Positions 57,986 to 64,000 of a DNA stretch of 64,000 bases are shown one piece after another. Position 1 is the stretch's first letter, and each line of letters starts with the position of its first letter. The notes under the pieces were generated by a model that was not told the DNA's origin, did not search any database, and saw only the letters and a program-made list of their open reading frames with translations. Origin of the DNA: Vibrio intestinalis (GTDB taxonomy: Bacteria > Pseudomonadota > Gammaproteobacteria > Enterobacterales > Vibrionaceae); contig NZ_JANAVY020000010.1 in the NCBI RefSeq assembly GCF_025195085.2, forward strand, positions 1 to 64,000, read 5' to 3'. The position numbers were made by a program, and so were the translations under genes.

Positions 57986-58011
57986 ACGGCAAAGTCGCAA
58001 GGCTTTGCCGT
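57986..58011 (+). terminator. Hairpin after olsF
   Basis: ACGGCAAAG / CTTTGCCGT stem with an 8-base loop just past the olsF stop. There is no T run, so the terminator assignment is weak. Confidence 0.45.
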
Positions 58012-58240
58012 GACCAAACCAGCAGTAATCAAATTACGATCATTTACTAGTCCAATAGTACCTTCCACTTTAAATTTCATCCCTTTTACTCATATACATA
58101 GTTTCGCTGCTGGATCTTGGCTTGTGGAAAGCCATTTGTTCTATTTCCAGCTTGGAAGTAATACTCCTCCAGACTTGACGCAAGCACGTAGGCCAAGAAA
58201 CCTAGCTAAGAACGTAAAGTCATAACAGGAAGTTATAACA
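58012..58240. other. Intergenic region before the TRAP binding protein
   Basis: About 230 bases between olsF and the TRAP gene. A 71-codon open frame (58010-58225) occurs here but has no family-like sequence and no good ribosome site, so I leave it uncalled. GGAAGTTATAAC just before 58241 gives the TRAP gene's ribosome site. Confidence 0.5.
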
Positions 58241-59314
58241 ATGAATAAGTGGATAAAACACACACTCGCAAGCCTTGCTGGGATATCCCTAGTGTTAGGT
58301 TCATTCTCAGCCCTCGCCCAAGAGAAAGTCTACCGTCTAAAACTCGCTGAAACTTGGGGGCCAAACACACCAATTCTCGGTGACGCTTCAAAGAACATGG
58401 CGAAACTCGCCGAAGAGATGTCTAACGGCCGACTGCAAATTCGCATCGATTCTGCCAACAAGCATAAAGCGCCTTTAGGTATTTTCGATATGGTTAAATC
58501 CGGTCAATACGACCTTGGCCACTCTTCGTCTTACTACTGGAAAGGTAAAGTGCCAAACACACTGTACTTCTCTGCAATGCCTTTTGGCATGATGTCGACT
58601 GAGCAATACGCTTGGTTCTACCGTGGAGGTGGCTTAGAGCTGATGCAAGAGGTCTATGCACCACACAACTTACTCTCTTTCCCCGGCGGTAACTCTGATA
58701 TTCAGATGGGTGGGTGGTTTAAAAAAGAGATCAACACGATTGATGATCTAAAAGGTCTGAAAATGCGTATCCCGGGTTTCGCCGGTGAAGTGATGGCTCG
58801 CGTAGGCGCAAAGCCAACCAACATCGCACCGGGTGAGCTTTATACCTCATTAGAACGAGGCACGATTGATGCGCTTGAATGGGCAGGCCCTGCCTTTGAC
58901 CTACGTATGGGATTTCACAAAATTGCCTCTTACTACTACACCGCTTGGCATGAGCCAGGTTCGGAGACTCAATTCTTAGTCAATAAGAAGACTTGGGACA
59001 AGTTACCTGCCGATCTACAAGTAATTTTGGAAACCGCCTTCCGAGTTGCCGCGTTTGATATGTACACGCAAGCCATTGATGCCAATGCAAACAGCTGGGC
59101 GTCAATGAGTGAGCAATACCCAGATATCAAAGTGCTCGACTTCCCACCAGAAGTATTGAATCACCTCAATAAAGAAAAACAGCAGTTGTTAGAAGAGTTG
59201 GCAGCGTCAGACCCACTGGCGCAGCGCATTATCGACTCACAAGTGAAATATCTATCCAAAGTGCGTGCTTGGACAGACATTTCAACCAAGGCTTATTTGA
59301 ACACCAAACCTTAA
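58241..59314 (+). CDS. TRAP transporter solute-binding protein, DctP family
   Basis: The 357-residue periplasmic protein begins with a signal peptide (MNKWIKHTLASLAGISLVLG, cleavage after SALA). The mature protein has the DctP fold: LAETWGPNTPILGDASKNMA, the ligand-binding arginine region DDLKGLKMRIPGFAGEVM, and DALEWAGPAFDLRMGFHKIA. Tandem WAGP and tryptophan use resemble binding proteins for small organic or keto/amino acids; the ligand is not predictable by eye. No DctQ or DctM membrane genes are adjacent, so the partners must be elsewhere or this is an orphan. Confidence 0.9.
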   Translation: MNKWIKHTLASLAGISLVLGSFSALAQEKVYRLKLAETWGPNTPILGDASKNMAKLAEEMSNGRLQIRIDSANKHKAPLGIFDMVKSGQYDLGHSSSYYWKGKVPNTLYFSAMPFGMMSTEQYAWFYRGGGLELMQEVYAPHNLLSFPGGNSDIQMGGWFKKEINTIDDLKGLKMRIPGFAGEVMARVGAKPTNIAPGELYTSLERGTIDALEWAGPAFDLRMGFHKIASYYYTAWHEPGSETQFLVNKKTWDKLPADLQVILETAFRVAAFDMYTQAIDANANSWASMSEQYPDIKVLDFPPEVLNHLNKEKQQLLEELAASDPLAQRIIDSQVKYLSKVRAWTDISTKAYLNTKP

Positions 59315-59338
59315 GCTCTCTGTAGCGAGCAGACAATA

Positions 59339-59362
59339 AAAGGGCTGCGCTGGCAGCCCTTG
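59339..59362. terminator. Terminator between TRAP gene and the TonB operon
   Basis: AAGGGCTGC / GCAGCCCTT stem with GCTG loop, in the gap between convergent genes. Confidence 0.75.
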
Positions 59363-59367
59363 TGTAC

Positions 59368-60534
59368 TTAAGATTGAGTCAGGTAATCAATCTGAACCAA
59401 CCACTGTTTGGCTAGCTCTTTATATTGCGTCCCTTCTAAGCGCTTAAATGCTTGCCGAGCTTGTGGCCAGCGTTTCATCTCAAACTCACTGATCGCCACA
59501 AGTAAAAACCAGTAGTGGTTACTCTTTTTCTTAGCATCTAGTCGACTAAACATCTCTACCGCTTGCTGCCATTGGCCTTGCTGATAAGCAAGAAGGCCGC
59601 GTGTGGTATAGCTATTCTTCTTGTTTGACTTCGCTAGCCACTGCGCCGCTTTCTGTTTATCCCTCGCTAACAAGTAGCTTTGAGTGAGTAATGCCGCATA
59701 ATGATTATGCTTGGCTAACTCTGGGTGCGCTTCCAACACTTTTACGGCACGAATCGCCGCTTCATGGCGCAGCAATAACTGGCTATAAAGTAGAATAGAT
59801 CGTTCCGGTAACCGCTTGGCTTTATAAGCACTACCTAGCACCGCCAACGCTTTCTTATCGTTATCCAATTTCAAAAAAGAGTAAGCGTATTTCTCCCAGT
59901 ACTCTGATTTACCTGAATAACGCTCGACCATCTTACTCAACACCGAGTTCACTTTACGCCAGTTTTTTAACTGTTGATAGCTGCCTAACAGAAAGCGATA
60001 ACGCTGCTCAGTTGCTTGATAACGAACCCCTTCCTCCATAGCGTTCGCCGCAGATTTAAACTGCTCACGATTATAAAGGCTGTATGCTTTTAGCGAATAA
60101 AGCTCGGCGTAATCCGCCACTTTCGGCTTATCTTTCGCTTCATACTTGTAGCTAAGCCATTGATCCGCCCTTTTAATTACGGTTGTGTAATCTTGAGTTT
60201 GGTAATGAAGCTGCGCTGACAAACGGGCCAGTTGCTGCTTTTTATCCGCCTGTTCAGTGAGATGAAGTAAACGCTCGACTGAACTTGCTGCGCACTGATA
60301 ACGGTTCAATGCGATACAAGCTTGCACATGCAGATACGCAGCCATCTGCTGTGATGACTTATCAGCTGATGCGACTTGCTTTTCAAACAATTCAACGGCT
60401 TGCAATGTCGCTAGAGGATCTTTTTGTAACTGAGCTTGCAAGCGCTGATAAGTTTGGTAGTAGCGAGCTTCGTTTGCCGATACTGCACTCGCAAACAAAA
60501 CCAGTACGAGCAGCAGGCTATTTTTCCAGTTCAT
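59368..60534 (-). CDS. TPR protein of the TonB cluster
   Basis: The 388-residue protein has a signal peptide (LLLVLVLFASAVSANEA) and repeated helical pairs with TPR-like spacing (YSLKAYSLYNREQFKSAANA; AVLGSAYKAKRLPERSILLY; KSYTT RGLLAYQQGQWQQAVEMF in spirit). Its start overlaps the tonB end by 17 bases, so it belongs to the operon. Such periplasmic repeat proteins accompany the TtpC-type TonB systems of vibrios; the exact role is not established. Confidence 0.85.
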   Translation of the reverse strand: MNWKNSLLLVLVLFASAVSANEARYYQTYQRLQAQLQKDPLATLQAVELFEKQVASADKSSQQMAAYLHVQACIALNRYQCAASSVERLLHLTEQADKKQQLARLSAQLHYQTQDYTTVIKRADQWLSYKYEAKDKPKVADYAELYSLKAYSLYNREQFKSAANAMEEGVRYQATEQRYRFLLGSYQQLKNWRKVNSVLSKMVERYSGKSEYWEKYAYSFLKLDNDKKALAVLGSAYKAKRLPERSILLYSQLLLRHEAAIRAVKVLEAHPELAKHNHYAALLTQSYLLARDKQKAAQWLAKSNKKNSYTTRGLLAYQQGQWQQAVEMFSRLDAKKKSNHYWFLLVAISEFEMKRWPQARQAFKRLEGTQYKELAKQWLVQIDYLTQS

Positions 60535-61192
60535 AACGTATGGTTATCCTCTGCCATTGAGTGGTTTCAGGAGCAGCAAAACGCCAACGAATCACGGCAC
60601 GTTTTGCAGAGCGTGCAAAAACACCTTTTGGCTGCTCATCCAACACTTGAATGTCCTCTGCTCGGCCATCTGTTGCGACTTTAATTTTCAAGGTGACATA
60701 ACCTTCAATCGCATTCTGCTTCGCTTTTGTTGGGTATTGTGGCGGTACTTGAAACACTGGCTTAGCTTGTGCCAACGCACTGCTCATCACGCTACCTTCA
60801 GCTTTGCCTTTCGGGCTAAAGGTCAAACTCACTAGATTTAAGTCTGGCTTTGATTTATCTATCGGCACCTTAATATCTGGAATAGCCACTGTGGTATCCA
60901 TATTAAGCGTCGAGAGATTTAACACCGTAGGAGGCGGAGGCATTGAAGTATTTTGTGGCGCTTGGCTTACCTCAAAAATCTGCTCAATTTCAGGTTCAGG
61001 CGCATCTGCTTGGCGTGGCTGAAAAACCGCAGCCAGGCTGACAGTCTTTCTTGCCTCAACTTTATGTTTGCCGATCGTCAGCCAATACATCAAGCTAACA
61101 AGGACTATATTCACAATCAGTGCAGACAACCAAAATAGAGCCTGTTTAGACAAGCTCAATCGTGCGTTAGGATTCGGTAGCAACAGCGACAT
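60518..61192 (-). CDS. tonB: TonB energy transducer
   Basis: The 224-residue protein has an N-terminal membrane anchor (FWLSALIVNIVLVSLMYWLT), a short proline-containing linker (PPPPTVLNLS), and a C-terminal TonB domain with PPQYPTKAKQNAIEGYVTLK and RFAAPETTQWQRITIRYELE. It transmits proton-motive force to outer-membrane siderophore or vitamin receptors. The short linker and gene neighbourhood (ExbB, ExbD, TtpC) identify a vibrio TonB2/TonB3-type rather than TonB1 system. It overlaps exbD by 26 bases. Confidence 0.92.
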   Translation of the reverse strand: MSLLLPNPNARLSLSKQALFWLSALIVNIVLVSLMYWLTIGKHKVEARKTVSLAAVFQPRQADAPEPEIEQIFEVSQAPQNTSMPPPPTVLNLSTLNMDTTVAIPDIKVPIDKSKPDLNLVSLTFSPKGKAEGSVMSSALAQAKPVFQVPPQYPTKAKQNAIEGYVTLKIKVATDGRAEDIQVLDEQPKGVFARSAKRAVIRWRFAAPETTQWQRITIRYELEK

Positions 61193-61568
61193 TGTTCACT
61201 CCCGCAATTCTCACTTTATCGATCACTTGGATCAAACGACCGCTGTCTACCGACTTATCGACATCAATCACTACTGAAACATTGTTCGCTTGAGAAGCTT
61301 TTTGCTTCACCCGTGCAGTTAGCATCGACACTTCGACATTCTGATTGTCTAACCAGACTTGGCCTTGATCATCAATCGTCACCATCACCGACACACTCGA
61401 AATGGCGTCAGTCACTTGGCTATTTGGTCGCTCGACTTTAATTTGATTCTGCTGCTGAAAAGATGCCGACAAAATAAAGAAGATCAATAAGATAAACACC
61501 ACATCAATCAGCGGGGTCATATCAACATTGGCTTGTTCACCACCATCACCACTATGACGATAACGCAT
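61167..61568 (-). CDS. exbD: ExbD-family proton channel subunit
   Basis: This 133-residue single-pass inner-membrane protein forms the proton channel with ExbB. The membrane segment starts with the functional aspartate in MTPLIDVVFILLIFFILS, followed by a periplasmic domain with DDQGQVWLDNQNVE. It overlaps exbB by 17 bases. Confidence 0.93.
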   Translation of the reverse strand: MRYRHSGDGGEQANVDMTPLIDVVFILLIFFILSASFQQQNQIKVERPNSQVTDAISSVSVMVTIDDQGQVWLDNQNVEVSMLTARVKQKASQANNVSVVIDVDKSVDSGRLIQVIDKVRIAGVNNVAVATES

Positions 61569-62055
61569 GGTTCACCTCCAATTGAGCACGCAGTTGAGCC
61601 AAATGACGCAACTTACGCTGATTCAAGTTATGCACGAAATATAGACCCGATAAAGCAGTAACTAAGCCACACAAAGTTGTCAGCAATGCTTGAGAAATAC
61701 CTCCAGACAGCTGACGCTGAATGTCTAGCTGATCTAACTGACGAAAGCTGTCAATCATGCCATCTACAGTTCCTAGCAAGCCAAGTAACGGAAGAATTTT
61801 TACCATCACCGAGATCCAAACTAAACCTTGATTTAACTGTTGATCGGCTTGGTTTAGCCATGTTGTGCAAACTTGCTGGTAAGCTTTATGGGATAAATTC
61901 GCGGCACACTGTTTGTACTGACCTACAGCAAGATCAAACTGCTGGCGGCTATGATTTTGATTGGCGTAGGAGCGAACGATCAACCACCACATGATGGTAG
62001 ACAAACCAATAATGCCCCAAACCAAAGGACCCGCTCGTAAAATAAAATCGAACAT
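61552..62055 (-). CDS. exbB: ExbB-family (MotA/TolQ) proton channel subunit
   Basis: This 167-residue protein is a short MotA/TolQ/ExbB member with an N-terminal helix and the conserved LLGLLGTVDGMIDSFRQL and GISQALLTTLCGLVTALSGL segments that form the channel helices. Its start overlaps the ttpC stop by one base. Confidence 0.92.
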   Translation of the reverse strand: MFDFILRAGPLVWGIIGLSTIMWWLIVRSYANQNHSRQQFDLAVGQYKQCAANLSHKAYQQVCTTWLNQADQQLNQGLVWISVMVKILPLLGLLGTVDGMIDSFRQLDQLDIQRQLSGGISQALLTTLCGLVTALSGLYFVHNLNQRKLRHLAQLRAQLEVNHALSS

Positions 62056-63347
62056 TACGAGTCCTTTTGAGCCTGTTGTTGACGCAGTACGATAAGACCA
62101 GCACTTTGCTGTTCAAGCACTTCAATCAACTGGTTGCTTTGCGCTTTCAAACCGCAATGCAGCAGCAGAAGCGGTACTGCAACCATCAGACCGAGCTCGG
62201 TAGTCAATAGTGCCTGAGAAATACCACCAGATAGCAACTGGCTGTCAGCGCTGCCATGCTCGGTGATCACGCGGAATGTTTCAATCATGCCGCCTACAGT
62301 ACCCAGTAGACCAAGCAGTGGCGGGATGCTCGCAAACACAGCTAAACTACCAACGCCAAACTTTAACTTCGGCACTTCTTTGAGGACAGCTTCATCAATC
62401 ACCGCATCAAGCTGCTCTAAAGAGCTCTTTTCGGTTGCAAGAATCACTCGACCTAAAGCGTTATCGTCACTAGCTTCTCTCTGATTCATTTGCTGCTTAA
62501 TGGCCTGTTTTTCTTTACGTAATACAAGGCCACGCCCTAGCGCAATCACAACACCAGTAAGGCCAACTAAACCAATAAGAATGCCAACAACACCTGCCGG
62601 TGCTAGACGTTCAAACCAAGTGGGAGCAACCGCTTCTTGTGCCAATAAAGCGCCAAAGCTTGGGTCAATTACACTCTGCTGTGAAGAAATTTCACGGCTT
62701 GGCTGCGGGGTCATTTGCGCCCACATCTGCTCACTCGGTAAATACGTTAGCCATTGATATTGATCCGAAGTTGTAGAGTAAGCGGTAAAAGGGCCAAATT
62801 GAGTAACGTTTGATTGCTGTGGTAAACCATCAGGTAATACAACCGTTTGTTCACTTTGCAGCACTTTACCCGACAGGACAATTTGCTCAGTTAGTGCCAA
62901 CCAAAGCGACTTAATTTGAGCAATATCCACGGATTGTTCATCAAGGGTTTTAAATCCGGACTGGTCATGTTGCCAAAGGCCGTGGGGCATAGTGCGCTGC
63001 AACATCAAATCGCCATGTTCCACCACATGTTTAAATACGCTAGCCATCGCATCACGCTGAGTTTGATACTGGCTACGGCGCTGTTTGAGCTTTTCCTGCA
63101 AGGCCAAGATCTTATCTTCCAAGGCAATATTGGCTTGGTTAGTGGCTGCCAATTTTTGCGTGGCTTGTTTGAGGTCTTTTTCTACTTGCTTAAGTTCAAC
63201 GCGAGCATGATTAACAGCCTGCTGCGCCTGTTGCTTTTCAATCACACTACCCTGTCGCACTTGCTGAAGCACTTGCTCCATAGACGAGTTTGCAATAGCA
63301 AATTGACTGCTCACTAAAGTAAGGGCTAATACTGTAATACGCTTCAT
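62055..63347 (-). CDS. ttpC: TtpC-like MotA/TolQ/ExbB protein with periplasmic coiled coil
   Basis: The 430-residue protein has a signal-like N-terminus (ITVLALTLVSSQFAIANS), a long coiled-coil (HARVELKQVEKDLKQATQKL and on), a middle domain, then an ExbB-like C-terminal third with IPPLLGLLGTVGGMIETFRV and LSGGISQALLTTELGLMVAV. This layout is TtpC, which vibrio TonB2-type systems need in addition to ExbB-ExbD-TonB. It follows the DUF3450 gene with overlapping stop/start. Confidence 0.88.
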   Translation of the reverse strand: MKRITVLALTLVSSQFAIANSSMEQVLQQVRQGSVIEKQQAQQAVNHARVELKQVEKDLKQATQKLAATNQANIALEDKILALQEKLKQRRSQYQTQRDAMASVFKHVVEHGDLMLQRTMPHGLWQHDQSGFKTLDEQSVDIAQIKSLWLALTEQIVLSGKVLQSEQTVVLPDGLPQQSNVTQFGPFTAYSTTSDQYQWLTYLPSEQMWAQMTPQPSREISSQQSVIDPSFGALLAQEAVAPTWFERLAPAGVVGILIGLVGLTGVVIALGRGLVLRKEKQAIKQQMNQREASDDNALGRVILATEKSSLEQLDAVIDEAVLKEVPKLKFGVGSLAVFASIPPLLGLLGTVGGMIETFRVITEHGSADSQLLSGGISQALLTTELGLMVAVPLLLLHCGLKAQSNQLIEVLEQQSAGLIVLRQQQAQKDS

Positions 63348-64000
63348 TATTTCGCCTCCACGATAGGTTGAGACATCATTGGAGGAAGGATAAGAACTTG
63401 AGGCAAGGCTTTACCCATAGCCATTGAGCTGGCTTGTTCTAGATGAGGAATCCAATCCGCTGATAGCGCTTGCCATTGACCTTGCAGCCCCTCTTGACTC
63501 GCTTGCCACTGAGCCGCTTGTTGACCATCTGTCGTAACGTAGTAAAAACCTAAACGTCCAATACGAACATAATTGACCAATCGCTGGTCTAGCTTTCCCT
63601 GCCAGCTTTCTGTGGTGTAACCGTAGCTAAGCTCAACTTGGTAAGCGTCCAAAATAGCGAGCATTTTATCGCCTTCGGTCAAACTTGAATCCGCCACCAA
63701 ATGATGAAGGTTTTCCAAGCGTGCTTTTCGCTCATCAACTAAAAATGGCGCGTCGGCAGAGAGGATGTTTTCTAGTGCAGCAACCATATCCTCCATTAAA
63801 GGCGCTAGTGTCATACGAGTATTACGCAGCTGTGCTTGCTTCGATTCAATATCAAGCAAAGCACTTTCTAACGAAGCCACTTGCTTCATCAGTAATTGAT
63901 TATATTTTTCGGCTAACTGCTGCTCTCGAAGAGTTTGACGATATTGCGCAATTAATGCCTGAGTTTTGTCATCCAATGACTCAATTTTAATTTGTGCAGA
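63347..64000 (-). CDS. DUF3450 protein of the TonB cluster (5' end outside the window)
   Basis: The frame is open to the window edge: ...SAQIKIESLDDKTQALIAQY, so the gene continues upstream and its signal peptide is not visible. 217 residues are present, with a long heptad-rich coil (LLMKQVASLESALLDIESKQ) and the conserved ERKARLENLH / LDAYQVELSYGYTTESWQGK region of DUF3450 proteins. These stand first in TtpC-type TonB operons. Function unknown, probably periplasmic. A start at 63976 (TTG) would be wrong for the family. Confidence 0.88.
   Translation of the reverse strand, partial: SAQIKIESLDDKTQALIAQYRQTLREQQLAEKYNQLLMKQVASLESALLDIESKQAQLRNTRMTLAPLMEDMVAALENILSADAPFLVDERKARLENLHHLVADSSLTEGDKMLAILDAYQVELSYGYTTESWQGKLDQRLVNYVRIGRLGFYYVTTDGQQAAQWQASQEGLQGQWQALSADWIPHLEQASSMAMGKALPQVLILPPMMSQPIVEAK

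Noticed and set aside
58010..58225. 71-codon plus-strand open frame between olsF and the TRAP gene
   Set aside because: No ribosome site, low-complexity composition unlike a protein family, and it overlaps the olsF hairpin. Treated as chance.

Overview
The window is a chromosomal segment of a marine gammaproteobacterium, almost certainly a Vibrio. The evidence is the gene order tRNA-Arg/tRNA-Ser - csrA - lysC - alaS - recX - recA - pncC - mutS, then a pilABCD-coaE-zapD-yacG locus, rplS-trmD-rimM-rpsP-ffh, rpoS-nlpD-pcm-surE-truD-ispF-ispD-ftsB, rpsU-dnaG-rpoD, an OlsF-type fused acyltransferase and a TtpC-containing TonB cluster. The protein sequences (for example the alaS and rpoS N-termini) also look vibrio-like.

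Layout: 1-6219 is core genome on the minus strand (tRNAs, csrA, lysC, alaS, recX and the 3' part of recA). 6220-24550 is an integrated element of about 18.3 kb. 24545-64000 is core genome again: the 5' stub of recA with its SOS promoter, pncC, mutS, type IV pilus assembly, translation and ribosome genes, CorB, the rpoS/nlpD block, isoprenoid and folate genes, plsY, tsaD, the rpsU-yqeY-dnaG-rpoD macromolecular synthesis cluster, tRNA-Ile2, olsF, a TRAP binding protein and a TonB energising operon cut by the window edge.

The remarkable object is the element. It has split recA exactly between codons Tyr64 and Gly65, immediately before the Walker A motif. The 6-bp sequence GTAGAT is present once at each boundary, and removing the element with one copy restores an uninterrupted RecA reading frame of 346 codons. 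The element brings its own complete, diverged recA (23301-24359). It lies in the same orientation, just downstream of the native recA promoter and stub, so the LexA-regulated host promoter can drive it. In the island recA the codons equivalent to the target are changed (Ile-Phe instead of Ile-Tyr; aaaaat instead of GTAGAT on the plus strand), so it no longer carries the integration core. Downstream on the same strand lies a tightly overlapping module of three tyrosine-recombinase-like proteins and a coiled-coil protein. This gene set recalls Tn554 TnpABC and other multi-recombinase integrative elements.

The cargo (6503-16971) is mostly unfamiliar: a ribbon-helix-helix-like protein, an HNH endonuclease, a secreted protein, a ParB-fold protein divergent from a DndB-like protein across a 29-bp palindrome, a membrane-anchored zinc-ribbon DEDDh exonuclease with 31-residue linker repeats, a lipoprotein, a serine recombinase, a small unknown protein and a helicase remnant. 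From memory, an island that targets recA and carries a divergent recA has been reported in an environmental Vibrio cholerae strain, so the targeting principle is not new. The target-recoding, promoter capture and this cargo are what deserve attention.

All functional calls come from reading motifs and gene order; no database search was possible.
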